From: Ashinkailepas kermadecensis
Taxonomy: Eukaryota; Arthropoda; Thecostraca; Neolepadidae
Length of the DNA: 64,000 bases
Assembly: GCA_034440615.1 (NCBI GenBank)
Contig: JAOTOM010003164.1
Span: forward strand, 62,001 to 126,000
Direction: 5' to 3'
Part shown: positions 1 to 12,140 of the stretch, piece by piece
How the letters are laid out: each line of letters opens with the position of its first letter
How positions within the stretch are numbered: position 1 is the first letter of the stretch
Notes under the pieces: model-generated
Databases searched by the model: none
Told to the model about the DNA's origin: nothing
Seen by the model: the letters and a program-made list of their open reading frames with translations, nothing else
Translations under genes and position numbers: made by a program

Positions 1-565
1 CTGGCGGTACTTGGTATCGCCGGAGTAAATATTTCAGGCCCCGTTTGGCAATTAAGATGCTTTGAATGCGCAATCGAAGGTCATTTTGTTAAAGAGACAA
101 CTTTTTTAGACACCATGAGCCCGTTCAATGCAAAAAAGTCACTTTATATGTCCTCAAAGTGGCTTTGGAGCAATGAAGTTCCCCGAGGTGACAACACCAA
201 GAAACCAATGCCATTTGTCAACTTATGAATGACTGTCCAATAATATTTTTGAAATCTGTGCTAAGATAAATTGTGCGCCTTGAAATATAACTGCATTTGG
301 AGTTCATCAGTGTCGGTGAAGGGTTTGTAATACCTGTTCCGATTTTACTCCGACCCATCTGTTGCCGGCCCGGTAATCCGCCGTAGTTTTACCGCTGGGG
401 TAAGCGAATCAGACCCGGCTCTATTTTCCAGTACATCTTTGAGAACTGTTGGGAGGGACGGGTTGATGGAGTTGGTGAGTGTTTGTGGGTTGATTATTTT
501 TTAGGTTTGTGGTGTGGGTACCCAAATGTGTACTGGCAGTGATAGCTAAGTGTGCCCATTCGGTT

Positions 566-928
566 TCACTCTCTGTCGATTGTCATCATGAGATGTGAAG
601 TCGTATTTCCATAAGTTTGGATCACACTGGCGAGTGTGGCAGGAAGTGGCGCACGATAGAGACCATTGTTCAGAGAAGTAGGGGTTGGCTGTGGTGTTTG
701 CCACGCCTGGTTTTTCTCCCCTGTTGTAAATAGATCAGCCAGAAGGTTTTGTTTGCCTGGTGCAGAGGTTGGTGGTGAAGATGGAATGGTGTAAAGCCTT
801 GGCTCGGCGGTTGTCATGGGTTTCGATTCCTCGTGGTGCCCGCCATCCCTCCCAGGGTCCACTGATGGGGTCCACCCCCAGTTAATTGTATCTTGCTGTG
901 AGGAGCTTGTAAAACCATTTTCATCATT
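566..928 (-). CDS. Unrecognised open frame, possible exon or retroelement ORF fragment
   Basis: The minus strand is open for about 120 codons between an in-frame TAA at 929-931 and a TGA at 566-568. The product is rich in Pro, Thr, Ser and Gln, with an acidic and His-rich stretch near residues 25-35. No family is recognised. The frame has no strong start codon at its beginning; internal ATGs exist (one is followed by Thr-Thr-Ala-Glu). It would therefore be an internal exon or a piece of a LINE ORF1-like protein rather than a whole gene. The composition is more protein-like than the other short frames nearby, but this is weak evidence. Confidence 0.25.
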   Translation of the reverse strand, partial: NDENGFTSSSQQDTINWGWTPSVDPGRDGGHHEESKPMTTAEPRLYTIPSSPPTSAPGKQNLLADLFTTGEKNQAWQTPQPTPTSLNNGLYRAPLPATLASVIQTYGNTTSHLMMTIDRE

Positions 929-931
929 TTA

Positions 932-2436
932 AACTCATCTTTCTACTGGAAGTCTTCCTGATAGTTAGAAAACCTCACAAGTTATTCCCATTTTTAAAAA
1001 GGGTTCAAGGCATGATGCACTACATTATTGCCCAGTGAGTCTTACTTGTGTCCCATGTAAAATTCTGGTGTGGTAAAACGTGTAATTGTTGAGCATGTAA
1101 CAGCATGAAATGCTAACATTGATTTGTAATTCCATTAAAGCAATGATACCTAATTATGGACAACTCCTCATTTTTTTACTGCAGCAAAATTTTGGACATG
1201 GATGTTTGCCAAGATGTTTATGCATACAACAATGCTAACATTGGTTTTCAGCCCCATTAAAACAAGGTTAATTGTTGGCAAGTGCATTGCTATTTTTGTA
1301 TTCCAGCTCAACATTTTGTACTCCAGTTAAAAATTATGTACTCCACTACCAAGAAAAAAATATGGAAATCCTACACTGATACAAGTAGAGGTTAGGCTAA
1401 GTTAGATTAAGCTATGCTGCATTTGTGTTTGATTCCCTAAACATTTCTTTTTATGCTATGTTACCTGAATGATAGCTCTTTTTTGGTGTTATTTTGCTCA
1501 CAACCTGAAAAGTGTACATTTTGAACAGAAAATCAGTGATCACATTATCATACTTATATTCATAAGCATTACATTGTAATTATAAATTCCAACAATAGAT
1601 AAAACACTTCAAAGCACAAATTTACCAATTTGCCTATGGGTGGTCTAGCCCAAAGCAAATGTGATGAAAAACATTACCAAACAAAACCAGAAATGTTGGA
1701 TACTGCATGCTAAAAGTATTTTTTTAAAAATAATTTTCTTTCAGTGAATATCGGTTGGTAACTGGGGCCCAGGCCCACCTGGCTGCACTTCCAAACAGGG
1801 ATAACATCTACCTGAGTCACAGCATATGAACACTTGAGATGTTGCCAGTTTTACCATAGGTTTTTATTTATGTGATTTAAAAGCTTGGTATTTATCAGGG
1901 TTTAGAGGTTTTGACCATTCAATTCTTTGAGTGCTTTGATGCTCTGATCTCTAGGTATTTTGATACATCAGCAATTCTGTGTCACTACTACCATGCCAAG
2001 CAGTAGCAATGACTGATATCCGAAGTTCAGAGATCCACCACAGTGCACCACCAGCACATACAGTTGGAACAGTTGAATGGACAGTACACTGGCTGCTGGC
2101 CATTGATAACAAATATAAAGTGATCAAGCACAACATGAGCCAAAAACCCTGAGTGCTAGTGACTGTGAACTGTGTAATCTGGTTAAAGATGGTCCATGCT
2201 AGGATTTCAACCTCCACCACAGGCACAGAAAATGATTGCCTTAGCTAACTGCACCAACCATCCACACAGCAAGGAGATAAATATTCATGCAGAGCATGTC
2301 AACTGGAGATATATCAGAATTGCAGCACTCCAATTATATTGCCCTGCCAATCTCTGTCAAAATTGGAGAATAACCAAACTGGAAGTCCAACTGATCAACA
2401 ACATTCTTGATGGTACAGTGTCAGGAATGGGACATA
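932..2436. other. AT-rich stretch without a recognised gene
   Basis: AT-rich sequence with short frames only. No protein family, RNA gene or long repeat is recognised. Confidence 0.5.
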
Positions 2437-2437
2437 T

Positions 2438-2864
2438 CAGAACCTATAATACTCAAAACCGATAATGCTTCAGAACCTATAATACTCAAAACCTATAATG
2501 CTTCAGAGCCTCTAAATCGTCGTCTTGGGTGAATTTTAAATACCTATAATACTCAAAACCTTTAATGTCTCAAGCTATATAATGCTTGGAACATACAGTT
2601 GTTCAGAATATATAATACCCAAATCCTATAATGCTTCAAAGCCTCTAATACTACGTCCTGTGGGAAGTTTCAAAACATATAATGCTCGAAACCTATAATG
2701 TTTGGTAACCTATAATGCTCAATTCCTATAATGCTTCGTTTCAACTAATATTCAGAAAGTATAACTCTCGAAGTATCTAATGCCACAAAACCACTAATGT
2801 TCAAAGCCTATAATGCACAGAATCTATAATGCTCAGAGCCTAAAATGCTCAAACCTATAATATC
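2438..2864. repeat. Degenerate 16-17 bp minisatellite
   Basis: A run of diverged units built on TATAATGCTCAAAACC, with variants such as TATAATACTCAAAACC. It is interrupted twice by non-repeat bases near 2515 and 2650. The units differ enough that the array is probably old. Confidence 0.8.
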
Positions 2865-3154
2865 AGTCGACGACTGCATGCCATAATCCACCGTACGGTT
2901 CACTCCACGTCTCCACTGTAGTCTACCAATGGGAGACGCCGCGAGAAAGCTTCCAGGTGCATTCGCCAGAGCGGCGACACATGTGAGTGTAGGACATGAA
3001 TTGCTCGCCGCATTGGCCGCGTTCATGCATTTGGTTCGTGAAGAGCGGGATATTGGAGTGGATGCTCCCTGAATTGAATTACTTGTCGTTGACTTTTAAG
3101 CTGAGTCACTGGCTTTACGGATAGGTAATTCCAGTGTCTAGGCAAAACACACCA

Positions 3155-3440
3155 GGGGCGGATCCAGTTTTATAGGGGCAGGGGCCGATTACTCCGCATT
3201 GACCGCGGCCGGCCTGAAGGAGAGGAGACCGTGCGCTCGTGGTGTTCCCTTGAATGGAATAGGTAGGCTTACACTGAAGACCAATGGCGTATCTATAATT
3301 TGTGTCGAGGAGGGTGGGTCAGATGGATATGGGGGATGCCCACGTGTGTCCAGAAATACTCATGCTGCGCTTCAGTGGCATGATCAAGCAGTGGCTCAGC
3401 CAGGAGTTTTTTAAGGGGGTTTGACAAAAAATATAATGAA
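3155..3440. mobile_element. Cluster of short CAGNGGCG-type repeat ends
   Basis: Three segments begin with near-identical openings within 230 bp: CAGGGGCGGATCCAG at about 3157, CCAATGGCGTATCTA at about 3283, and CAGTGGCTCAGCCAGGAG at about 3374. Non-autonomous DNA transposons (hAT-like and others) of many invertebrates end in such CAGNGGCG sequences. Nesting of short MITE-like copies is inferred; partner ends and target duplications were not resolved. Confidence 0.4.
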
Positions 3441-3683
3441 TCAGAGACCGCTTTCAAAAATAACAAAATACATAAAACATCACCCCTGTTCAGGGGTACG
3501 GTTTCATGTGTCCGAGTCCCTGTGCAATGCCTATGCCAGCTGGAAAGAGCAATCTCAGCTGGGATGGGCCCCTAACAGCTGAGGAATAAACAGGGTACCT
3601 GAGGCTCAGAGAGGTCTGGGATGATATTCGGATTTGGAAGTGCACTTGACGGAAGAACATGAAATGCCCCCGAGATGAGAGCA

Positions 3684-3835
3684 CGGAATGACCCAGGAGG
3701 ACGCCTGCATTCTCAAAGCACCCAACTGCCTAGAAAAACGCCTTTCATCTCGGTAGAGGAGCATTTATATACATAGCCAATAATGTTCCGCATGTTACGA
3801 AGAACGATGCAGAATGGCCCAAGAGGGCGCCTATC
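3684..3835 (+). repeat. Dispersed repeat H, fragment 1
   Basis: The segment carries the phrase GACCCAGGAGGACGCCTGC followed by ATTCTCAAAGCACCCA. The same phrase recurs with changes near 10655, 13405, 13612 and 16500, so this is one member of a dispersed family. The copy is bounded on the right by a CAGTGGCGACGCC-type end (reverse orientation, near 3840). Confidence 0.6.
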
Positions 3836-3837
3836 AA

Positions 3838-3925
3838 GGGCGTCGCCACTGGGGGGGGCAGAGGGGCAGTCGCCCCCCCTACCGTGAAACTGGGGGGCCG
3901 CTCCCCCCCTGAAATTTGAGGAGGA
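3838..3925. mobile_element. MITE-like fragment (family M)
   Basis: Begins GGCGTCGCCACTGG and continues into G- and C-runs. Reverse-oriented relatives ending in GGCGACGCCACTG lie at 10565-10650 and 25917-26040. They share the phrase about a C-run followed by an AAGAATTTC(A/G)TGGCGACG end. Confidence 0.45.
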
Positions 3926-4085
3926 CCCTATCGGGAAATGCACAGGAAAAAAAGTGAGCAATGAGGCCGACGAGACACGAGAGGAGGCCTCCAAGACGTG
4001 AGAGGAGACCCCTAATTTGAAGAAGGAGTCACCTAGGAGAGGATAGGAGCCCCCAGAAATCAAGGGAGTGCCAACAATTGGCACG

Positions 4086-5483
4086 GAGGCCCCCAGGAAT
4101 GCAAAGGAGGCCCCCAGGATTGCAAAGGGGCCCCCAGGATTGCAAAGAAGGCCTCCAGGATTACAAAGGAGGCCCCCAGGATTGAAAAGGAGTCCCCCAT
4201 GATTGCAAAGTAGGCACCCAGGATTGCAAAGTAAGCCCCCAGGATTGCAAGGGAGGCCCCCAGGATTGCAAAGGAGGTCCCCAGGATTGCAAAGGAGGCC
4301 TCCAGGATTACAAAGGAGGCCCCATGATTGAAAAGTAAGCCCTCAGGATTACAAAGGAGGCCCCCAGGATTGCAAAAGAGGCTCCCAGGATTGCAAAGGA
4401 GGCCACCAGGATTGCAAAGGAGGACGCCAGGATTGCAAAGGAGGCCCCCATGATTGCAAAGGAGGCCCCAGGATTGCAAAGGAGGCCCCAGGATTACAAA
4501 GGAGGCCACCAGGATTACAAAGGAGGAATCCAGGATTGCAAAGGAGGCCCCCAAGATTGAAAAGGAGGCCCACAGGATTGCAAAGTAGTCCACCAGGATT
4601 GCAAAGGAGGCCCCCAGGATTGCAAAGGAGGCCCCAGGTTTGCAAAGGAGGACTCCAGGATTACAAAGGAGGCCCCGGGATTGGAAAGGAGGCCTCCGGG
4701 ATTACAAAGGGGCCCCCAGGATTGCGAAGGAGGCCCCCAGGATTGCAAAGGAGGCCCAAGGATTGCAAAGGAGGCCTCCAGGATTACAAAGGAGGCCCCA
4801 TGATTGAAAAGGAGGCCCTCAGGAATGCAAAGGAGGCCCCCAGGATTGCAAAGGAGGCCCCAGGATTGCAAAGGAGGCCACCAGGATTGCAAAGGAGGCC
4901 CCAGGATTGCAAAGGAGGCCCCAGGATTGCAAAGGAAACCCCCAGGATTGCAAAGGAGGCCTTCAGGATTGCAAAGGAGGCCCCCAGGATTGCAAAGGAG
5001 GCCCCCAGGATTGCAAAGGAGGCCCCCAGGATTGCAAAGGAGGCCCTCAGGATTGCGAAGGAGGCCCACAAGATTGTAAAGGAGGCCCCCAGGATTGCCA
5101 AAGAGGCCCCAGAATTGCAAAGGAGGACCTCAGGATTGCGAAGGAGGCCCACATGGTTGCAAAGGAGGCACACAGAATTGCAAAGGAGGCCCCATGATTG
5201 CAAAGGAGAGCCCAGGATTGCAAAGGATCCCCAGGATTGCAAAGGAGGCCCCCAAGGATTGCAAAGGAGGACTCCAGGATTGCAAATGAGGCCCCAGGAA
5301 TGCAAAGGATGCCCCAGGATTGCAAAGGAGGACCTCAGGATTGAGAAGGAGGCCCTCAGGATTGCGAAGGAGGCCCACATGATTGCAAAGGAGGCCCCCA
5401 GGATGGCAAAGGAGGCCCCAGGATTGCAAAGGAGACCCCTCAGAATTTCAAAGGAGGCCCCCATGATTGCAAAGGAGGCCCAA
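4086..5483. repeat. 1.4-kb minisatellite of 20-21 bp units
   Basis: About 67 units of AGGATTGCAAAGGAGGCCCC, often with one extra C. When the unit is 21 bp it equals seven codons and contains no stop in several frames. This creates long artificial open frames on both strands: Leu-Gln-Arg-Arg-Pro-Pro-Gly heptads on the plus strand and Leu-Leu-Cys-Asn-Pro-Gly repeats on the minus. Units drop or gain one base often, so no frame is kept, which argues against a protein. Variants with GAAAAG, ACAAAG or GCGAAG replace the core in places. Confidence 0.9.
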
Positions 5484-6580
5484 TACGGAAGGGCGACCTC
5501 AGAAAATGAGGGGAGGCCCAAAGACGAAAGAGACAGCCAGTGGATATGAGATGAGGTTTCGGACACGCAAGAGCATAAAGTCATAAAGTCATAAAGTATT
5601 AAGGCTTAATAAGAGCCACAGGGGCCCATCTGGGTTAAGCCTATCTAGAAAAGGTACTAGAATGTACATACTCCCACCCCAATCAATCCCTTATCCCAAG
5701 TTCCTAGGAAGCTATATATCCCAGCCCATCTAACACCACTCACTTGCTACCGCCTAACACCCTCAATAATCACAAGCTCCTCCCATCACACCCATCGTGC
5801 CACCATAGACAACCTCATCAGCATCACATCCCGAAGGAAGGTGCCGAATCCACTGCTAGGCACATCCCACAGAAATTCATAAAGCAGTCCCCAAAACGGG
5901 TAAGGTTCCACCAAGATAGAAAAGGATGATCCAGAAAAGTGACAGGAAGCACCTGATTCGGAAGAGGGCGATATAAGATTGGAAATGAGACCCTATGATG
6001 AACGAGGAATCCCCTAAAATAGGAGAGAAGGGCAATTAGACAAGAAGGATTCCCAGGCGAGAAAGAAGGCTTCAAGACGGGTAAGAAGGTCCCCAGGAAA
6101 TGACATGGTAACTGAGATAGAAAGCTTGCTTGTAATTTGAAAGAGGAGACACCTAAGAGAGAACAGGAGTCCACCAGGAGATAAGAGGCCACTCTTAAAA
6201 TGGGCAAAGGTAGAATCAAAACACAAAACAGGAGGCCCCGAAGACGAGAGAGGAGGCTCCTAATTTGAAAAGGAAAGCCTCTAGAAGAAAAAAGAAGTCC
6301 CCTGCCCGACTCGAGAGGAGTCCCTCGAGATGGAGTAGGATGTATCCAGGGCCGAATGAGGCCCCGACGACCAGAAGGAATTCCCAGGAAATGAGAGAAG
6401 GCCCTTAAGATGGGAGTGGTTGGTAGCAGGTATGGAAGGAGGCGAGGTTTCCAAAATTGAAGATCCTCTCAAGACGAGTAAGCTTTGCGAGGACAAAGGA
6501 GGAGGCCCACGAGGCGTGGCAGGAGGCCCCTAAGTTGGCTGAGGATGCCCCTGGAACATGAGAGGAGTCTAAAGGGCCGG
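5484..6580. repeat. Diverged purine-rich flank of the minisatellite
   Basis: Many weak, irregular units such as GACGAGAGAGGAGGCCCC and AAGATGGGAG recur here, mostly between 5930 and 6560. The stretch looks like a decayed extension of the neighbouring array or of its host repeat. No protein is recognised. Confidence 0.45.
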
Positions 6581-6619
6581 GGGGGGGGGGAAAAAGGGAG
6601 GAAAAAAGAGGGGGGGGGG

Positions 6620-6662
<43 letters not shown>

Positions 6663-6833
6663 CGCAGCCCTCGAAAATCTCGACTGGGGACCAAAAATCC
6701 GCGCCCAAAATCACCTGGTAAAAATCCCCACAAAAATCACGCGCACACGTTCCGTCCCCAACAGTATCTTTGGGAAAAAAAAAAAGCCGGGGAAAAAAAA
6801 AAAAACCCAACTTTTAAAAAAACCCCCCCCCCC

Positions 6834-6883
<50 letters not shown>

Positions 6884-6904
6884 ACAAAACCCCAAAAAAA
6901 CCCC

Positions 6905-6964
<60 letters not shown>

Positions 6965-6983
6965 ACCCCCCCAAAAAAAAAAA
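6581..6983. repeat. A/C homopolymer stretch, possible assembly artefact
   Basis: Long runs of A (up to about 60), broken by runs of C and by a G-run at the left edge. It sits inside a degenerate ~24 bp array whose units also alternate A-runs and C-runs (AAAAA...CCCC). It looks as if the array has been reduced to homopolymers. Low-quality consensus is the simplest explanation, and real expansion is the alternative. Confidence 0.7.
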
Positions 6984-9237
6984 TGGGGACCAAAAACGTC
7001 GCGCCTGGACCCCAAAGGTTGCAGCTGCCCCAAAAATAAATTATAAACCGGAATGTCACTCTGCGCCCCAAGAAATCCGTTGGGCACTGGAAAAAAACGT
7101 GTCAGGGCACCGAAAAAATCGCACCTGGAGACCGAAGAATCGTATCAGGACCCAAAAATATCACATCAGGACCTATAAAAAAATAGAACTCGATGTCCAA
7201 AAGTTCACACCGAGACTCGATCGAATCGACCCCAGCACCGGAAAATTAAGAACAGGTCCGGAAAAAATTACCCGGAGGCTATTTATACTCCGAAAGGTGC
7301 CATCGGCTAAAAAAAAGTCCTTCGGTGGCCGCAGTGACACATTAAAGGGGCAAATTTCCCTTCCCTCCTAAGAGGGATATGCTCCCAAGAATCGAGCCGA
7401 GGCCCCCAAAAGTCGCGCTGGTGCCACACAAATTCGCGTCGGTCAACCAGAATTCGCGTAGTGTCGCCGTATTTTCTCAAAGTAAATCCGGCGGGCCCCA
7501 GAAAACTCGCTCCGAGGCACGAAAATCTGCAACAGAAACCGCCAAGATCGCGTTGGGGTCACAGCTAAGTACAACGCGCCCCGCAAACTCCAACCGGTCC
7601 CACTAAATTTCGCGCTCGGACCCACAATTCCCATCGGTAGTACCATAAATTTGGTCTGGGCATAAAACATTAACGTCGGGGCTGCCAACAATTGTAGTCT
7701 AGGGCCCCACATAGGCACCGTGTGACCCCCAAAGTCGCATCGGTATCCGAAAAAATAAAGCCGGAGCCCTCCAAAATCAGTAGGGATTGCAAAAAAGTCC
7801 GGGTCAGGACAATGGTTCTGGAGCACCGAACATGTCATCAGATGCCTTGACAAATCGCGTACGGCATCGAAAAGCATACCGGAGCTCGAAGAAAATCGAG
7901 GTGAGATACAAAAACATGGCGCCAGGGACTCGAAAAATCATGCCGGGATTCGGAATTTAAAGAAAATTCAGAAGAGATCCACAAAAACCGCGTTGAGCCC
8001 AGATAACTGGCGTTGGGTCCCGGAACCACGCGCCTGGGCGCGATAAGTCGCGCTGGGACCAGAAAATTCGCACCGAAGCCCGAAAATCGTACTGGGGCCC
8101 CAGAAATGTGCGTAGAAGCCTCAAATAAACAGCGGGACCCTAAGAACACAACGGGGACCGAAAATGCGACTGGGACTTCAAAGCGCAGTCTCGCAAAAAG
8201 CGGCAGGGTCCGAAAACATGCGTTATAGCCAGAACTATATATACCGGCAATTCTAAAACAAAACACAAAAAACGCCAGATGCTCTCAAGGCACACAGGGG
8301 CCATACGACCGCACAAGGGCCTGAAAATAGGCTGGGGCCGCAAAAAGGAACATGGTCCCAAAACGAACAAAAATACCGGGCACTAAGTAAACACATCGAG
8401 ATCTTTGAAAGTGCCCCGACAACTAAAAAAAATATTCGGTGCGCAAAAAAAGCAACAAAACCCTAAAACGAGCAGGGGTTTCGGAAATGCGTTGGGCCTC
8501 TAGCAAAAATGAATTGGAGTCCTAAGACACATCCGTAGGCGAAGAAATACGAAACGGGTCCAAAGAAGTACACTCAGGCAGGGCCTCGGTTCGGTAGACA
8601 ACCTGGAAGCATGTTTAATCAATTATATGAGGAGCATCAAAGCTCAGCAGGTATCGACATTTCTTCACCATAAAATATAGTAAATAGGGAACTAATGATC
8701 GAATTTAATTAATCGAATTTTCGCAGCGAACGCCCATACGAAGCATTTTATCACGTCAGATATGACGCAAGTCTATCATGTGGCCGCAATTAGCAAAGCG
8801 TAGGAGTCCCAGCAGAATCCGTAGCATCGCACGAAGTGTGGCGAATACGCCGAATGCGCAAGATGGGTGTGCAGGTGCACTAACGTTGCCGTTGTGGCGA
8901 CCGGGCACTATGAACTGGAATGTCTGAAATTGGGAAATTTTACATTTTAAAGTGATTTGTGTAGGTGTAATTTCAGCAGTGCGAGGTGACTTATCAAGGG
9001 ATACCAAAAGAATAGATTCGAACAGGGTGGGGGAGCTAGGGTTGAAATCCGACGAATCAGAAACGATAGTGGTAGATTAGGCCCCTCCACAGGATAATTC
9101 AGTTGATCACTAATTATTTTATGTAAAAAGGTCCCCTTTGACAAAATAGTGGTCGAAATCGGAAGACTTTATTCAGTCGTTGGATCCCCTCCAAACACGT
9201 TTGCCCCTCCCCTTGACGCAAAATAGGTGCGTCACTG
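6984..9237 (+). mobile_element. Dispersed element, copy A, with internal ~24 bp array
   Basis: From about 7000 to 8580 the sequence is a degenerate array of ~24 bp units such as AAAATCGCGCTGGGGCCC. From 8600 to 9237 it is non-repetitive. The whole order matches 21735-23513. Shared landmarks include CAGCTAAGTACAAC, ATTCCC(A/G)TCGGTAGT, AGCTCAGC(A/G)GGTATC, CACGAAGTGTGGCGAAT and GGTGACTTATCAAGGGATAC. The right end CGTCACTG has a counterpart CGCTACTG in copy B. The left edge is uncertain because homology continues upstream of the CAGTG at 7341. No transposase frame is seen, so it is non-autonomous. Confidence 0.75.
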
Positions 9238-10217
9238 GTCCCCCAATAATTTTCAGAAACTTACGCCCATGGAGCAAAGCCAACATTGCGGGGGTAAATT
9301 CCCCCTCACAAGCATACAAAACAACACCGATGCCCCATATTAAATGTGAGGAATTATGTTTTAAAATGTATTTTCTTCCTACAAAGTTGTCTTCTGTGAT
9401 TACAGCCTGCATGATTAGAGCTTCCCATCTTCAATACCTTCTCAACGACATAATTTACAAAACGGTACAGCACAGCGATAACCATGGGCGTGGCGGTGTG
9501 GAATTCGAAGGTTTTGCATTATTTATGCATTGTCATTGTTACATTGTTGCATTGCCATTGATGCATGGTTGTTCAATGCTTGTTCTTGCCGTGAATTTAT
9601 TCACGGAGGATTTATTATTTTAGCTACTGTGCCAAGTACCTTGCAGCCAGCACCAAATGTTATACAAATAAATAAATCCTTAAGATGACGATCAGAAAAC
9701 CAATTCAATCCACTTCTCGTTGTCACCTTCGCGAAATTGTCGTCCTAGGACTGAGCAATGATCGTTTTAGTTTGTTTATGAGACCAAGCTGGTGGGAATG
9801 ACTAGCAGTAGTGATGAACGTAGCTATATTCAGTTAAACTTGGTGGACATAGAAGTGGGGTGATCAATGGGAGATATCTTTCAGAGATGCTCAGCACGAG
9901 CCCCACCAGCTCGCTGCAATCTAGAGTCCATCAGGAAGATTCTTCTCGTCGATAAAGCATAAAGATATTGGTTGGTTTTGGCACTGACGCATTTATCTAC
10001 ATTTGCTTTTTTATACCCTATTTGCTTTTTTATACCCTGGTATGGCTAAGTTCTCAGCGAAAAAAAAATAGATTCTTGCTATTGCGCTTTGCTTAAATGA
10101 TGCACCATGCCAAGAACCAACAAGACATCAATATGAAAGCATGTTTCCATTCGGGAACCATACTAAGAGCCAAAAAAAGCAAGAGGAGGCCCTGCCAAGG
10201 AACACTCTAACACTATA

Positions 10218-10563
10218 GCCGCCCCGGTAGCTCAGTTGGTTGGAGCGCTGGCCTGCTCTGGTCTCCCCTGTCCTGGCAAGGCAGGGTTCGAGTCCCTTCG
10301 CGCGCTCGCGTTTAGCCCCCGGCTGGGAGGGTCAATTGGCAGCTGGCCCGATAAGACCGGGGACGAGCTACCGGGCGGCCGTGTCGGTGCATTGACGGCA
10401 CTTTAAGCTTTCGGTCAAAATTCTGCCGGTTAACTTGAATTAATGGATCGGGTGGTGGGGCCAGGGTTCACGCAACAAGCTCTGCTTAGCAATAGGACCA
10501 TGGTTCATGAAGCCACCCCAACAAGAACTCGGATTAAATTTATTTAAAAAACAACAATAAAAA
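10218..10563 (+). mobile_element. tRNA-derived SINE
   Basis: An RNA polymerase III A box, TAGCTCAGTTGG (10228-10239), and a perfect B box, GGTTCGAGTCC (10285-10295), are separated as in tRNA-derived SINEs. An unrelated body of about 250 bp and an A-rich AACAATAAAAAC tail follow. The tRNA part has no proper acceptor pairing for a functional tRNA. The body contains GAGCTACCGGGCGGCC at 10365-10380, almost the reverse complement of the first 16 nt, so the transcript could fold back on its own 5' end. Target duplications are not clear. Confidence 0.8.
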
Positions 10564-10564
10564 C

Positions 10565-10650
10565 ACACACAGTGGAGGCCTCTTTTCGGGGAGCAGGAGG
10601 CCCCCTATCAACATTGCCCCCCCTGGAAGAATTTCATGGCGACGCCACTG
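10565..10650. mobile_element. MITE-like fragment (family M)
   Basis: GTGGAGGCCTC, then GCAGGAGGCCCC, a C-run and a terminal ATGGCGACGCCACTG. The same order is found at 25950-26040, so this is a short dispersed element cut by the SINE on its left. Confidence 0.5.
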
Positions 10651-10945
10651 GCGCCTATATTCTTAAGCCACACAGCTGTTCGGAATAGCACCTGTATTGG
10701 CGAGATTGGCGCCTGACCTCACGGACGGGTACCTTTGTCTTCCAGCTGCCTTAATATTTTACTGATTTTAGCTGGGTGGATACACTCAATCGATTGGGTT
10801 CAAGCTGGTTCTACTAGGACACTTGCTCACCCAGCTAACATGCTACCCGAGGTCCTGCTCCCCTTGGGGATGGCAGAGATCATGTCCTGGGCCAATAGCG
10901 CGCCCATTACCGAAGTCGCCGTGTTGCCCAGGGCATGGACTACGT
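10651..10945 (+). repeat. Dispersed repeat G/H, copy 1
   Basis: Matches 16500-16800 over about 300 bp. Landmarks are CACAGCTGTYCGGAA, GATTTTAGCTGGGTGGAT, CCAGCTAACATGCTA and ATGTCCTGGGCCAATAG. The left part contains the repeat H phrase also found at 3684 and 13400. No protein frame survives in both copies, so it is probably non-coding. Confidence 0.75.
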
Positions 10946-11699
10946 AACTTATCAGGATGTAGCGCTTAACATTGGATACTTTTATTTTATTTTAAGAAGC
11001 ATGGTATCTAGGCACAGTACCTAACCAGTTCTAGTCAGTTTGCCAAAGGGGTGCGACTCCCCCCTCCCCACTGGCTGCCGCAAGGGGAGGCAGCGCCCTA
11101 GCGCCCTATGCATTCCACCGCCCTTGCTGTGCACAGCTAACAGTAGGGAATTGCGATCTTTCTTGACATTCATTGATACGTCCCATACTTCGGTGCACAA
11201 CAGGTGACTGTTCACCACTTGCTTCTGTTCACGTGGAAGGTATTCCTCCCCATTACTACCATAAATGCCACATGTGAGTACTGACTGCATATTCGAATGG
11301 GAACATGAAAGGCAGCCGGTAGTCTGGCGTCGGGACCCATATCGGTTAGTGTAGCGACTGTTGGATACAGTATTTTCATATATAATCACCAATACTTGTC
11401 CATCAGACTCGAAACCTAAAACATTGACCTTGCATATATGTAAGATCCCTGGACTTGGCCAATTTGTTTCAAAATCCTGAATGTCCTATATTTTCAGGCA
11501 CGATCCATTGGAAGGTCTGGGAATGCTCAAAAAGGTAAACACATACTATTCGCGAACTGAGCATGTCCTAATGACCAATATGTTATTTTGCAAAATATAT
11601 GAAAGCTGATGCTCGAAACAAAACATACTGTTGTTTGACTTAGCAAAAGCACGACCCGCTGGTTTGGTGCCCTTTCTATCTACTAAAGGTCCCACAAAG

Positions 11700-12140
11700 C
11701 TAGGATGCCCCATGACTGTTGAGATGGAATTGGATGCTACATTACTGCTGGCCAGGTCCCCCTGTGCTGCATAGGATGCTCTTACAACAAGACCAGGAAT
11801 CCTCTACAATTACTGGAATGGTATTCCCTTCGGGGATGCCCAAACAACTGCTGGATGCCTCTAAATCTCATGGGATACCCCTACAACAGCTGAAGTACTC
11901 GCTCTGCAGATTCAGGGATGTCCTACAACGTCTGGGGTGTCCCTCTGCAGGCTCTTGCAGTGACACGGGTGCTACTCTGCATATTGCGGGCGCCCCTAAC
12001 GGCTCGGAGCCACTCTGCACAATGCATGGTTGCCTCTACAATGACTGGGGTGTTCCTTTTCAGACTGCAGATGTGTTCCTGCAACGCTTAGGTTGCCGCT
12101 ACAGTGGCTGCGATGCCATATTTGCAGTTTGGCAGCATGG
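11700..12140. repeat. Degenerate ~37-40 bp repeat
   Basis: Phrases such as GGGATGCCC, TACAACTGCTGG and CTCTGCAGA(T/C)T recur in the same order every ~37-40 bp. This gives a long plus-strand frame (11719-12225) rich in Cys, Leu and Gln that is unlikely to be a protein. Units are strongly diverged. Confidence 0.5.

Noticed and set aside
4536..5549. 337-codon plus-strand frame, with overlapping minus-strand frames up to 266 codons
   Set aside because: Produced by 20-21 bp tandem units that lack stop codons. Unit length varies, so no frame is conserved, and many frames on both strands are equally open.
10218..10295. A functional tRNA gene
   Set aside because: A and B boxes are present, but the acceptor and anticodon stems do not pair properly, and a long body with an A-rich tail follows, so a SINE fits better.
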